Shown piece after piece: positions 1 to 6,149 of a stretch of DNA of 6,632 nucleotides. The notes under the pieces were generated by a model. The model made no database searches, was not told the origin of the DNA, and saw only the letters and a list, made by a program, of their open reading frames with translations. Each line of letters opens with the position of its first letter. The stretch's first letter is position 1. Position numbers and translations under genes: made by a program. Origin of the DNA: Hyphomicrobiales bacterium (GTDB taxonomy: Bacteria > Pseudomonadota > Alphaproteobacteria > Rhizobiales > Aestuariivirgaceae); contig JALVFB010000405.1 of assembly GCA_027030295.1 (NCBI GenBank), positions 1-6,632 of the forward strand, in the 5' to 3' direction.

Positions 1-1
1 C

Positions 2-1087
2 GCGATGGGCGCGAAGAACGTGGACTGCCGTCCGGAACATGTGAAGCTGGGCGAGGCCGGTGGGCGCGCGGGGTATCTGTTCAACGCCACCATCGACGGC
101 ATCGATCAGGCCGACGCCATTCTGCTCGTCGGCTGCAACCCGCGCTTCGAGGCGGCGGTGCTGAACACGCGCATCCATCGCGCCTGGTTCGAGCGCGACG
201 TGCCCATCGGCGTCATTGGCGAGAAGATCGAGGTCACCTACGATTACGCGCATCTTGGCGAGACGCCGGCGGCGCTGGCCGACATCGCCGCCGGCAAGGG
301 CGATTTCGCCAAAGTGCTGAAACAGGCCGAGCGGCCGCTGATCGTGCTGGGCCTGGGCGCGCTGGCGCGGCCGGACGGCGAGGCCATCCGGGCGCTGGCG
401 GCGAAGCTGGCGCTGGAGCACAACACGGGTGAATGGAACGGCTTTTGCGTGTTGCACACCCACGCCGGATTGCCGACGGCGCTGGAGGCCGGGTGCCTGC
501 CGGGCGCGGGCGGGCTGGACACCGCCGGCATCCTGTCTGCGGCGGAAGAGGGCGCGGTTTCCTTCGTGTGGCTGCTGGGGGCGGACGAGTTGCCGGTGGA
601 GAGGCTGAAGGACGCCTTCGTCGTCTATCAGGGTACCCATGGCGACGCCGGAGCGCAGGTGGCGGACGTGATATTGCCGGCGGCCGCGTGGACGGAGATG
701 AACGCCACCTACGTGAATCTGGAAGGGCGGCCGCAACTGGCGTTGCGCGCGGTGTTGCCGCCGGGCGCGGCGCGCGAGGGCTGGCAAATCATCTCGGATG
801 CGGCGCGGGCGCTGGGGGCGGCGGATGCGGCATTTGGCGCGGCGGCGGAGTTGCGCGCGGCGCTGTATGAACATGCCCCGCAGCTGGCGCACATCGACAT
901 GATCACGCTGGCCAACCCGGCCGATCTGAAGGCGCTGGCGGAGAGCGGCGGGGCGCCGGACGATGCGCCGCTGGTATCCGCCATCGCCGACTTCTGGCAG
1001 GACAGCGCGGTGGCGCGCGCGTCCGAAATCCTGACCCGCATGAGCGCGATCATGCGCGGGGAGGTGAACAGGGAGGCGGCCGAGTGA
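2..1087 (+). CDS. nuoG: NADH-quinone oxidoreductase subunit G (NuoG), C-terminal part
   Basis: This is the 3' part of nuoG: 361 codons before a TGA at 1085-1087. The reading frame is open from the window edge, so the ATG at 5 is internal and not the start. NuoG is the large peripheral-arm subunit that passes electrons along iron-sulfur clusters from NuoEF toward NuoI. The visible part is the molybdopterin-oxidoreductase-like domain, which in this family does not work as a molybdenum enzyme. Recognisable stretches are the early [19 protein letters not shown] segment, the PIGVIGE segment followed by TYDYAHLG, and the [20 protein letters not shown] segment (from about base 668), which is the conserved block of this superfamily. 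The C-terminal tail ([20 protein letters not shown]) matches the short NuoG C-terminal domain of alphaproteobacteria. The N-terminal cluster-binding domains lie outside the window. Identity is secure from sequence and from position directly before nuoH. Confidence 0.96.
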   Translation, partial: AMGAKNVDCRPEHVKLGEAGGRAGYLFNATIDGIDQADAILLVGCNPRFEAAVLNTRIHRAWFERDVPIGVIGEKIEVTYDYAHLGETPAALADIAAGKGDFAKVLKQAERPLIVLGLGALARPDGEAIRALAAKLALEHNTGEWNGFCVLHTHAGLPTALEAGCLPGAGGLDTAGILSAAEEGAVSFVWLLGADELPVERLKDAFVVYQGTHGDAGAQVADVILPAAAWTEMNATYVNLEGRPQLALRAVLPPGAAREGWQIISDAARALGAADAAFGAAAELRAALYEHAPQLAHIDMITLANPADLKALAESGGAPDDAPLVSAIADFWQDSAVARASEILTRMSAIMRGEVNREAAE

Positions 1088-1131
1088 TGCGCGGCATGGG
1101 AGAGGTTTCGATGCGGAGGGAGCGGGCATGA
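1087..1131 (+). other. 14-codon mini-ORF bridging nuoG and nuoH
   Basis: A short reading frame ([14 protein letters not shown]) fills the nuoG-nuoH gap exactly. Its ATG shares one base with the nuoG stop (TGATG at 1085-1089). Its TGA at 1129-1131 overlaps the nuoH ATG (ATGA at 1128-1131). The nuoH Shine-Dalgarno sequence lies inside it. It could pass ribosomes from nuoG to nuoH by termination and reinitiation, or it may be chance. It has no recognisable protein function, and no dedicated ribosome-binding site was established. Confidence 0.3.
1115..1122 (+). promoter_or_regulatory. Ribosome-binding site of nuoH
   Basis: GGAGGGAG lies 5 bases before the ATG at 1128. It supports that start over the downstream in-frame ATGs at 1149 and 1152. 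Confidence 0.75.
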
Positions 1132-2168
1132 TCGGCTGGGATACGGCCATGATGCTGCTGTGGATCGCCTTCAAGAGCGTGCTGCTGCTGGTGATCCTGC
1201 TGGTGACGCTGGCCATGCTCATCTACGTCGACCGCAAGGTGTGGGCGGCGGTGCAGATGCGGCGCGGGCCGAACGTGGTGGGGCCGTTCGGCCTGTTGCA
1301 GTCGTTCGCCGACCTTCTGAAGTTCGTGCTGAAGGAGGTGGTGCTGCCGGACGCCACCAACAAGGCGCTGTTCATCGCAGCACCCCTCATCACCACCATT
1401 CTGGCGCTGTCCACCTGGGCGGTGGTGCCGGTGGCGGACGGCTGGGTCGTCGCCGACATCAACGTCGGCATCCTGTATCTCTTCGCCATCTCCTCGCTGA
1501 TGGTCTATGGCACCATCATCGGCGGCTGGGCGTCGAACTCCAAGTATCCGTTCCTGGCGGCGCTGCGCGAGGCGGCGCAGATGGTGTCCTACGAGGTGTC
1601 CATCGGTTTCGTCATCATCACCGTGCTGCTGGCGGCGGGCTCGCTGAACCTCACCGAGATCGTGCATGCGCAACAGAGCGGGCTGGGCACCATGATCGGC
1701 CTGCCGAACTCGTTCCTGGACTGGTATTGGCTGCCGCTGTTTCCGATGTTCATCATCTTCTTCGTTTCGGCGCTGGCGGAGACGCAGCGCCCGCCGTTCG
1801 ATCTCATCGAGGCGGAATCGGAGCTGGTGGCCGGGCACATGGTGGAATATTCGTCCACGCCGTATCTGCTGTTCATGCTGGGGGAATACGTGGCCATCAC
1901 GCTGATGTGCGCCATGGCCACCGTGCTGTTCATGGGCGGCTGGCTGCCGCCGGTGGACATCGCGCCGTTCAACTGGATACCGGGCGTGGTGTGGTTCGCC
2001 CTGAAGGCATTGGCCGTGTTCTTCATGTTCGCGCTGGTGAAGGCCTTCGTGCCGCGCTATCGCTTCGACCAGCTGATGCGGCTGGGGTGGAAGGTGTTCC
2101 TGCCCATCTCGCTGTTCTATGTGGTGCTGGTGGCGGGCGTGCTGGTGGCCTTCGACCTGGCGCCGTGA
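1128..2168 (+). CDS. nuoH: NADH-quinone oxidoreductase subunit H (NuoH)
   Basis: NuoH (ND1 homologue) is the membrane subunit at the foot of the peripheral arm. It forms most of the quinone-binding chamber and links quinone reduction to proton pumping. The 346-residue length is normal for the family, and the protein is hydrophobic with about eight membrane helices. Two family signatures are intact. One is the loop after the first helix, with D35-R36-K37, the RRGPN motif at 45-49 and E70. The other is the ETQRPPFDL segment followed by the acidic cluster E228, E230, E232 and E240 in the chamber loop. An Asp at position 35, where many bacteria have Glu, fits my recollection of alphaproteobacterial NuoH. 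The gene starts 40 bases after nuoG and ends 9 bases before the next small gene, so it is part of the same operon. Nothing suggests truncation or a frameshift. Confidence 0.98.
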   Translation: MIGWDTAMMLLWIAFKSVLLLVILLVTLAMLIYVDRKVWAAVQMRRGPNVVGPFGLLQSFADLLKFVLKEVVLPDATNKALFIAAPLITTILALSTWAVVPVADGWVVADINVGILYLFAISSLMVYGTIIGGWASNSKYPFLAALREAAQMVSYEVSIGFVIITVLLAAGSLNLTEIVHAQQSGLGTMIGLPNSFLDWYWLPLFPMFIIFFVSALAETQRPPFDLIEAESELVAGHMVEYSSTPYLLFMLGEYVAITLMCAMATVLFMGGWLPPVDIAPFNWIPGVVWFALKALAVFFMFALVKAFVPRYRFDQLMRLGWKVFLPISLFYVVLVAGVLVAFDLAP

Positions 2169-2173
2169 GGAGG
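2168..2173 (+). promoter_or_regulatory. Ribosome-binding site of the 95-residue membrane-protein gene
   Basis: A perfect AGGAGG begins at the last base of the nuoH stop codon, 4 bases before the ATG at 2178. It is the closest match to the Shine-Dalgarno consensus in the window, which supports the small gene being translated. Confidence 0.75.
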
Positions 2174-2177
2174 GAGC

Positions 2178-2465
2178 ATGGAACTGTATGAGGCCATATT
2201 CCGGAAGCCGGGCGACGTGTGGAATCTGGCCGGCGGGCTGCTATTGCTGGTGGTGGGGCTGGTCGGCATGGTCCTGGCCGTTCGTCCGCTGCGCCAGGTC
2301 ATCGCCCAGCGGCGCGAGGCCGGGGCGTCGGAAAAGGAGCTGCAGGTCATGCGGCAACGGCTCAACCGGGTGATGAAAATGCTTGCCGTGGTGGATATCG
2401 TCTTTCTGCCGCTGGTGGGCTATTTCCTGCTGGGGCCGCTGTTGCGGGAGCTGTTTGGCGGATAA
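2178..2465 (+). CDS. Small two-helix membrane protein of unknown function between nuoH and nuoI
   Basis: I do not recognise this 95-residue protein; it is not one of the 14 core complex I subunits. It has two hydrophobic segments, about residues 15-35 and 68-89. The connector (36-67) is highly charged, probably helical, and rich in Arg/Lys (R36, R39, R45, R46, K53, R59, R61, R64, K67). By the positive-inside rule the connector should face the cytoplasm and both ends the periplasm. The first segment is glycine-rich (G19, G20, G27, G30), which could allow tight helix packing. The start is supported by a perfect Shine-Dalgarno sequence overlapping the nuoH stop. The gene sits 9 bases after nuoH and 30 before nuoI, so it must be cotranscribed with them. 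A role as an accessory or assembly factor for the membrane arm is inferred from context only. Extra unidentified frames inside nuo clusters are known, for example in Paracoccus. Confidence that it is a real gene is high; its function is unknown. Confidence 0.85.
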   Translation: MELYEAIFRKPGDVWNLAGGLLLLVVGLVGMVLAVRPLRQVIAQRREAGASEKELQVMRQRLNRVMKMLAVVDIVFLPLVGYFLLGPLLRELFGG

Positions 2466-2479
2466 GGGACGGAAAGCTG

Positions 2480-2489
2480 AGGAAGAGGG
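2480..2489 (+). promoter_or_regulatory. Ribosome-binding site of nuoI
   Basis: The purine-rich AGGAAGAGGG lies 6 bases before the ATG at 2496, supporting that start. Confidence 0.65.
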
Positions 2490-2495
2490 CGCACG

Positions 2496-2984
2496 ATGCG
2501 GGTAGGACAGGCAATCAAGTCGCTGTTCCTGAAGGAGTTCGTGGAGGCCGTCGCGCTCTCCATGCGCTACTTCTTCGCGCCCAAGGCGACCATCGACTAT
2601 CCGTTCGAGAAGGGCTTCATCTCGCCGCGCTTCCGGGGCGAGCACGCATTGCGCCGCTACCCTAACGGCGAGGAACGCTGCATCGCCTGCAAGCTGTGCG
2701 AGGCCGCGTGCCCGGCGCAGGCCATTCACATCGAGGCCGGGCCGAGGCGCGAGGACGGCTCGCGGCGCACCACGCGCTATGACATCGACATGACCAAGTG
2801 CATCTATTGCGGCTTCTGTCAGGAGGCGTGCCCGGTGGACGCCATCGTCGAGGGGCCGAACTTCGAGTTCGCCACCGAGACGCGCGAGGAGCTGTTCTAT
2901 ACCAAGGAGAAGCTGCTGGCGAACGGCGAGCGCTGGGAGCGGGAGCTGGCGGCCAATATCCGGGCGGACGCGCCATGGCGCTGA
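2496..2984 (+). CDS. nuoI: NADH-quinone oxidoreductase subunit I (NuoI)
   Basis: NuoI (TYKY homologue) holds the two 4Fe-4S clusters N6a and N6b, which carry electrons to cluster N2 next to the quinone site. The 162-residue length is typical of alphaproteobacteria and mitochondria. An N-terminal amphipathic stretch (residues 1-28, with the run to R24-Y25-F26-F27) lies along the membrane surface in this family. Two ferredoxin motifs follow: C62, C65, C68, C72-P73 and C102, C105, C108, C112-P113. In this fold the last Cys of each motif ligates the other cluster. The [17 protein letters not shown] run before the first motif is a family hallmark. The tail from about residue 120 ([12 protein letters not shown], then YTKEKLL) is also typical. 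All eight cysteines are present. Its stop codon overlaps an ATG of a tiny frame leading to nuoJ. Confidence 0.98.
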   Translation: MRVGQAIKSLFLKEFVEAVALSMRYFFAPKATIDYPFEKGFISPRFRGEHALRRYPNGEERCIACKLCEAACPAQAIHIEAGPRREDGSRRTTRYDIDMTKCIYCGFCQEACPVDAIVEGPNFEFATETREELFYTKEKLLANGERWERELAANIRADAPWR

Positions 2985-3010
2985 TGGCGGGGCAAGAGGG
3001 GACGGGCTGA
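2984..3010 (+). other. 8-codon mini-ORF bridging nuoI and nuoJ
   Basis: The frame MAGQEGTG begins at an ATG sharing one base with the nuoI stop (TGATG at 2982-2986). It ends with TGA at 3008-3010, one base before the nuoJ ATG at 3012. The nuoJ ribosome-binding site lies inside it. It resembles the nuoG-nuoH junction and may couple translation, or it may be chance. No protein function is implied. Confidence 0.28.
2994..3002 (+). promoter_or_regulatory. Ribosome-binding site of nuoJ
   Basis: AAGAGGGGA lies 9 bases before the ATG at 3012, supporting that start. Confidence 0.6.
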
Positions 3011-3011
3011 G

Positions 3012-3617
3012 ATGATCGTATCGGCATTCTTCTGGCTGTTCGCGAGCGTGCTGCTGGTTTCCGCGGCGCTGGTCATCACGCTGCGCAACCCGGTGCACGC
3101 GGTGCTGTTCCTGATCCTCGCCTTCTTCAACGGCGCCGGGCTGTTCCTGCTGGCCGGGGCGGAGTTCCTGGCGATGATCCTGGTGGTGGTCTATGTGGGC
3201 GCGGTGCTGGTGTTGTTCCTGTTCATCATCATGATGCTGGACGTGGACTTCGCCGAACTGAAGGCGGGCTTCATCCGCAGCGCGCCGCTGGCCGGGCTGG
3301 TGGGTGGCGTGCTGCTGGCGGAGCTCATGTTCGTGGCGCTGAAATGGAAGCCGGCCGCCATGGCGGCGAAGCTGAAAATGGCGCCGGCCATGCAGGGGAT
3401 GACGAACACCGAGGCGCTGGGGCGCATTCTCTATACCGATCACGTCTATTTCTTCCAGGCGGCGGGCATGATCCTGCTGGTGGCGATGATCGGGGCCATC
3501 GTGCTGAGCCTGCATCATCGGCGCGACGTGAAGCGGCAGAACGTGGCGGATCAGGTGGCGCGCACGCGCGAGGAGGCGGTGCGGCTGGTGGACGTGAAAC
3601 CGGGGCAGGGGTTGTAG
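3012..3617 (+). CDS. nuoJ: NADH-quinone oxidoreductase subunit J (NuoJ)
   Basis: NuoJ (ND6 homologue) is a membrane-arm subunit between NuoH and NuoK. Its third helix contains a pi-bulge that changes shape during turnover. The 201-residue protein shows five hydrophobic segments, about residues 3-23, 28-48, 51-76, 88-110 and 145-167. Family features are R25-N26-P27 after helix 1 and, in helix 3, E51 followed by Y61-V62-G63-A64 and the VLFLFIIMML run. Tyr61 and Gly63 mark the expected pi-bulge region. A charged, Arg-rich cytoplasmic tail of about 34 residues follows the last helix; tails of this kind are my recollection for alphaproteobacterial NuoJ. The gene starts 27 bases after nuoI. The gap after it (175 bases) is by far the largest in the window and holds repeats. 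TAG at 3615-3617 is the stop. Confidence 0.97.
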   Translation: MIVSAFFWLFASVLLVSAALVITLRNPVHAVLFLILAFFNGAGLFLLAGAEFLAMILVVVYVGAVLVLFLFIIMMLDVDFAELKAGFIRSAPLAGLVGGVLLAELMFVALKWKPAAMAAKLKMAPAMQGMTNTEALGRILYTDHVYFFQAAGMILLVAMIGAIVLSLHHRRDVKRQNVADQVARTREEAVRLVDVKPGQGL

Positions 3618-3628
3618 ATAAATTCTCC

Positions 3629-3708
3629 GTCACCCCGGCGGAAGCCGGGGTCTCGGAAAACATGCTGATGAGTGTGCGGCACGAGATTCCGGCTTGCGCC
3701 GGAATGAC
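3629..3708 (+). repeat. REP-type palindrome pair (REPIN/BIME-like) between nuoJ and nuoK
   Basis: Two palindromes face each other. The left (3632-3651) has a perfect 8-bp stem, ACCCCGGC/GCCGGGGT, with a GGAA loop. The right (3686-3705) has a perfect 8-bp stem, ATTCCGGC/GCCGGAAT, with a TTGC loop. The flanks are also inverted: 3629-3655 and the reverse complement of 3682-3708 agree at 22 of 27 positions. Four of the five differences are paired changes (CC/GG versus TT/AA) that keep each local stem intact, as expected if the hairpin itself is conserved. This architecture and the GGAATGAC edge match the REP-type repeats scattered between genes in many proteobacteria. These are non-autonomous elements thought to be moved by RAYT transposases. 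No T-run follows either stem, so it is not a classic terminator, though it could stabilise upstream mRNA or weaken readthrough into nuoK. Copies elsewhere in the genome cannot be seen here. Confidence 0.8.
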
Positions 3709-3780
3709 GAGTGAAAAACGGAATGACGAATGAAAAGGCCGGTGTGATGGGAACAAGGCCGGAATGACGGGTGAAAAAGG
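3701..3780 (+). repeat. Degenerate tandem repeat, about 20-bp period, before nuoK
   Basis: The 17-base unit GGAATGACGRRTGAAAA occurs at 3701-3717, 3720-3736 and 3761-3777. A decayed copy lies at 3741-3756 (GGTGTGATGGGAACAA). Start-to-start spacings are 19, 21 and 20 bases. The first unit begins inside the right arm of the REP pair, so the array looks like a repeated tail of that element. The last unit supplies the A-run and leads into the AAGGA used as the nuoK ribosome-binding site. The likely origin is replication slippage after insertion of the element. Confidence 0.7.
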
Positions 3781-3796
3781 ACTGGCGAAGAGATGA
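3747..3796 (+). other. Two overlapping mini-ORFs leading into nuoK
   Basis: ATG at 3747 opens the six-residue frame MGTRPE, ending with TGA at 3765-3767. That stop overlaps the next ATG (ATGA at 3764-3767), which opens the ten-residue frame [10 protein letters not shown] ending with TGA at 3794-3796. That stop in turn overlaps the nuoK ATG (ATGA at 3793-3796). This forms a relay of start/stop overlaps made from repeat DNA. It could matter for nuoK translation, or be a by-product of a repeat containing ATGAC. Confidence 0.25.
3777..3781 (+). promoter_or_regulatory. Probable ribosome-binding site of nuoK
   Basis: AAGGA lies 11 bases before the ATG at 3793, slightly farther than usual. A weaker GAAGAG (3787-3792) touches the start codon and is too close to work well. 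The site overlaps the end of the last tandem repeat unit, so the nuoK translation signal appears to have been at least partly rebuilt from the repeat. Confidence 0.45.
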
Positions 3797-4101
3797 GCAT
3801 CGGACTGGCGCATTATCTGGGGGTGGCGGCCACCCTGTTCACCATCGGGGTGTTCGGCATCTTCCTGAACCGCAAGAACGTCATCGTCATTCTCATGTCG
3901 GTGGAGCTGATGCTGCTGGCGGTGAACATCAATCTGGTGGCCTTCTCCACCCATCTGGGCGACCTGATGGGGCAGGTGTTCGCGCTGCTGGTGCTTACCG
4001 TGGCGGCGGCGGAGGCGGCCATTGGCCTGGCCATCCTCGTCGTCTACTTCCGCAACCGCGGCAGCATCGCGGTGGACGAGATCGACAGTCTGAAGGGATG
4101 A
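3793..4101 (+). CDS. nuoK: NADH-quinone oxidoreductase subunit K (NuoK)
   Basis: NuoK (ND4L homologue) is a three-helix membrane subunit forming part of the central proton path between NuoJ and NuoN. The 102-residue length is standard. The helices lie at about residues 5-25, 30-50 and 60-85. The two functionally essential glutamates of the family are present: E38 in helix 2 (within [11 protein letters not shown]) and E74 in helix 3 (within [11 protein letters not shown]). They correspond to E36 and E72 of the E. coli protein. The C-terminal DEIDSLKG tail is typical of alphaproteobacterial and mitochondrial-type subunits. The gene follows the repeat-filled gap after nuoJ and lies 28 bases before nuoL. 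Despite the unusual upstream region the coding sequence is intact. Confidence 0.98.
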   Translation: MSIGLAHYLGVAATLFTIGVFGIFLNRKNVIVILMSVELMLLAVNINLVAFSTHLGDLMGQVFALLVLTVAAAEAAIGLAILVVYFRNRGSIAVDEIDSLKG

Positions 4102-4145
4102 AGAGCCGGACGAACCGGGAGGGAATAGCGTGGAAACGCTGCTGA
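4098..4145 (+). other. 15-codon mini-ORF bridging nuoK and nuoL
   Basis: The frame [15 protein letters not shown] starts with an ATG overlapping the nuoK stop (ATGA at 4098-4101). It ends with TGA at 4143-4145, 16 bases into nuoL. It contains the nuoL ribosome-binding site. As at the nuoG-nuoH and nuoI-nuoJ junctions, this may pass ribosomes along or be chance. Ribosomes on it would also run past the nuoL GTG start. Confidence 0.25.
4117..4124 (+). promoter_or_regulatory. Ribosome-binding site that decides the GTG start of nuoL
   Basis: GGGAGGGA lies 5 bases before the GTG at 4130. No ATG is available in that frame near the family's N-terminus, so this site is the main support for a GTG start. 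Confidence 0.75.
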
Positions 4146-6145
4146 AAGCCATCGTCTTCCTGCCGCTGCTGGGCGCGGTTACGGCCGGGCTGTTCGGCAC
4201 GGCGGTGTTCCGTTACGTGGGCGGCGCGCCGCCGCAGCCGGCGCATGACGCGCATGCGGAAGAGGACGGGCATCATCATTTCCATTACGACGGGCCGCGC
4301 TGGCCGATGCTGCTGACCACCGGCATCCTGCTGCTGGTGGCGGCGCTGGCGTGGGTCGCCTTCTTCGACGTCATCGCCGGGCACACCTACAAGGTGGTCA
4401 TCGCCGAATGGGTGCGGTCGGGCAAGCTGGTGGCGCAGTGGGCGCTGCGCGTGGACACGCTCACCGCGGTGATGCTCGTCGTGGTCACCACCGTCTCGGC
4501 GCTGGTGCATGTCTATTCGCTGGGCTACATGAGCCACGATCCGCACCAGCCGCGCTTCTTCGCCTATCTGTCGCTGTTCACCTTCGCCATGCTGATGCTG
4601 GTGACCAGCGACAACCTGTTGCAGATGTTCTTCGGCTGGGAAGGCGTGGGCCTGGCGTCCTACCTGCTCATCGGCTTCTGGTATGACCGGGCGTCCGCCA
4701 ACGCGGCGGCGATCAAGGCCTTCGTGGTCAACCGCGTGGGCGACTTCGGCTTCGCGCTGGGCATTTTCGCCACCTTCGCCCTGTTCGGCAGCATCGAGTT
4801 CGACCCCATCTTCGCGGCGGCGCCGGAGATGGCGGAAAAAACCATGCATTTCCTGAGCCGGGACGTGCCGGCGCTGGAGCTGATCGGGCTTTTGCTGTTC
4901 ATGGGCGCCATGGGCAAGTCGGCGCAGTTCCTGCTGCACACCTGGCTGCCGGACGCCATGGAAGGCCCGACGCCGGTGTCCGCGCTCATTCACGCCGCCA
5001 CCATGGTCACGGCGGGCGTGTTCCTGGTGGCGCGCATGAGCCCCATCTACGAGCTGGCTCACGTCGCGCAGCAGGTGGTGCTGGCCATCGGCGCGGTCAC
5101 CGCCTTCTTCGCCGCCACCGTGGGGCTGGTGCAGAACGACATCAAGCGCATCATCGCCTATTCCACCTGTTCGCAGCTGGGCTACATGTTCGCCGCGCTC
5201 GGCGTGGGGGCCTATGGCGTGGGCATGTTCCACCTGTTCACGCATGCCTTCTTCAAGGCGCTGCTGTTCCTGGGCGCCGGCTCGGTCATTCACGCCATGG
5301 CCGACGAACAGGATATCTGGCGCATGGGCGGGCTGTATCCCTACATCAAGCGCACCTGGGCGATGATGCTCATCGGCACGCTGGCGCTCACCGGCTTTCC
5401 GTTCACCGCCGGCTATTTCTCGAAGGACGCCATCATCGAGGCGACCTATGCGGCGCATACGCCGCTGGGCGAGGCGGCGTTCTGGCTGCTGGTGGTCGCG
5501 GCGGGCTTCACGGCCTTCTATTCGTGGCGGCTGATGTTCGTGGTGTTCCATGGCAAGCCACGGGCTTCGCGCGAGACGCTGGCCAGGGTGCACGAAAGCC
5601 CGGCGGTGATGATGGTGCCGCTGTATGTGCTGGCGGCGGGCGCGCTGTTCGCGGGTTTCCTGTTCAAGGACTGGTTCATCGGCGAGGCCGAGGCGGAGTT
5701 CTGGGGGCAGGCCATCTATCGCGCGGCGCACAACGAGATCGTCGAGGCCATGCATCACGTGCCGGCGTGGGTGAAGTGGGCGCCGTTCGTGATGATGGTT
5801 TCGGGCTTCTCGGTGGCCTTCCTGTTCTACATGGTGAAGACCGACCTGCCGGAGAAACTGGCGCGCGCGTTCCGGCCCGTCTATCTGTTCCTGCTGAACA
5901 AGTGGTATTTCGACGAGCTGTATGACGTCCTGTTCGTGCGGCCGGCGTTCGCCCTCGGGCGGCTGCTGTGGAAGGGCGGCGATCAGAAGATCATCGACGG
6001 GCTGGGGCCGGACGGCGTCTCGGCGCTGGCGGCGGCGGTGGGGCGCGTCGCCTCGCGGTTGCAGACGGGGTATCTGTATCATTACGCCTTCGCCATGCTG
6101 CTGGGCATCGCGGGGCTGCTGACGTGGCTGATGATGGGGGGCTGA
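4130..6145 (+). CDS. nuoL: NADH-quinone oxidoreductase subunit L (NuoL), GTG start
   Basis: NuoL (ND5 homologue) is the distal antiporter-like proton-pumping subunit of the membrane arm. It ends in the long lateral helix that runs back along the arm. The protein has 671 residues, longer than the 613 of E. coli. Pump residues are present: E171 (in [10 protein letters not shown]), K263 (in MGKSAQ) with the following [20 protein letters not shown] block, and K432-D433 (in YFSKDAIIE). They correspond to E144, K229 and K399-D400 of E. coli. The C-terminal [10 protein letters not shown] segment and the hydrophobic end beyond it fit the lateral helix and its anchor. An unusual His-rich acidic loop (residues 39-54: H39, H42, H48-50, H52 among D/E) lies between helices 1 and 2. 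It explains part of the extra length. The GTG start is chosen from the strong ribosome-binding site and the family-like [17 protein letters not shown]-terminus. nuoM begins 4 bases after the stop. Confidence 0.98.
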   Translation: METLLKAIVFLPLLGAVTAGLFGTAVFRYVGGAPPQPAHDAHAEEDGHHHFHYDGPRWPMLLTTGILLLVAALAWVAFFDVIAGHTYKVVIAEWVRSGKLVAQWALRVDTLTAVMLVVVTTVSALVHVYSLGYMSHDPHQPRFFAYLSLFTFAMLMLVTSDNLLQMFFGWEGVGLASYLLIGFWYDRASANAAAIKAFVVNRVGDFGFALGIFATFALFGSIEFDPIFAAAPEMAEKTMHFLSRDVPALELIGLLLFMGAMGKSAQFLLHTWLPDAMEGPTPVSALIHAATMVTAGVFLVARMSPIYELAHVAQQVVLAIGAVTAFFAATVGLVQNDIKRIIAYSTCSQLGYMFAALGVGAYGVGMFHLFTHAFFKALLFLGAGSVIHAMADEQDIWRMGGLYPYIKRTWAMMLIGTLALTGFPFTAGYFSKDAIIEATYAAHTPLGEAAFWLLVVAAGFTAFYSWRLMFVVFHGKPRASRETLARVHESPAVMMVPLYVLAAGALFAGFLFKDWFIGEAEAEFWGQAIYRAAHNEIVEAMHHVPAWVKWAPFVMMVSGFSVAFLFYMVKTDLPEKLARAFRPVYLFLLNKWYFDELYDVLFVRPAFALGRLLWKGGDQKIIDGLGPDGVSALAAAVGRVASRLQTGYLYHYAFAMLLGIAGLLTWLMMGG

Positions 6146-6149
6146 GAGC

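Noticed and set aside
5..1087. ATG at 5 as the start of the first gene.
   Set aside because: The frame is open to the window edge, and the residues that follow match the middle of NuoG, so this is an internal Met of a gene cut by the window.
1050..1838. 262-codon minus-strand frame opposite nuoH.
   Set aside because: Its His/Gln/Arg-rich composition has no recognisable domain and mirrors nuoH codon bias.
2241..3518. 425-codon minus-strand frame opposite the small membrane-protein gene, nuoI and nuoJ.
   Set aside because: It has the same low-complexity charged composition and lies across well-identified genes on the + strand. It is a coding shadow.
3632..3651. GC-rich 8-bp hairpin after nuoJ as a Rho-independent terminator.
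   Set aside because: No T-run follows it and essential genes of the same complex lie downstream. It fits better as part of the palindrome pair.
3662..3733. 23-residue frame (MLMSVRHEIPACAGMT then SEKRNDE) in the nuoJ-nuoK gap, as a possible small gene.
   Set aside because: Peptides with the IPACAGMT pattern are the usual by-product of translating this kind of REP palindrome. No ribosome-binding site was seen, and the sequence is explained by the repeat.
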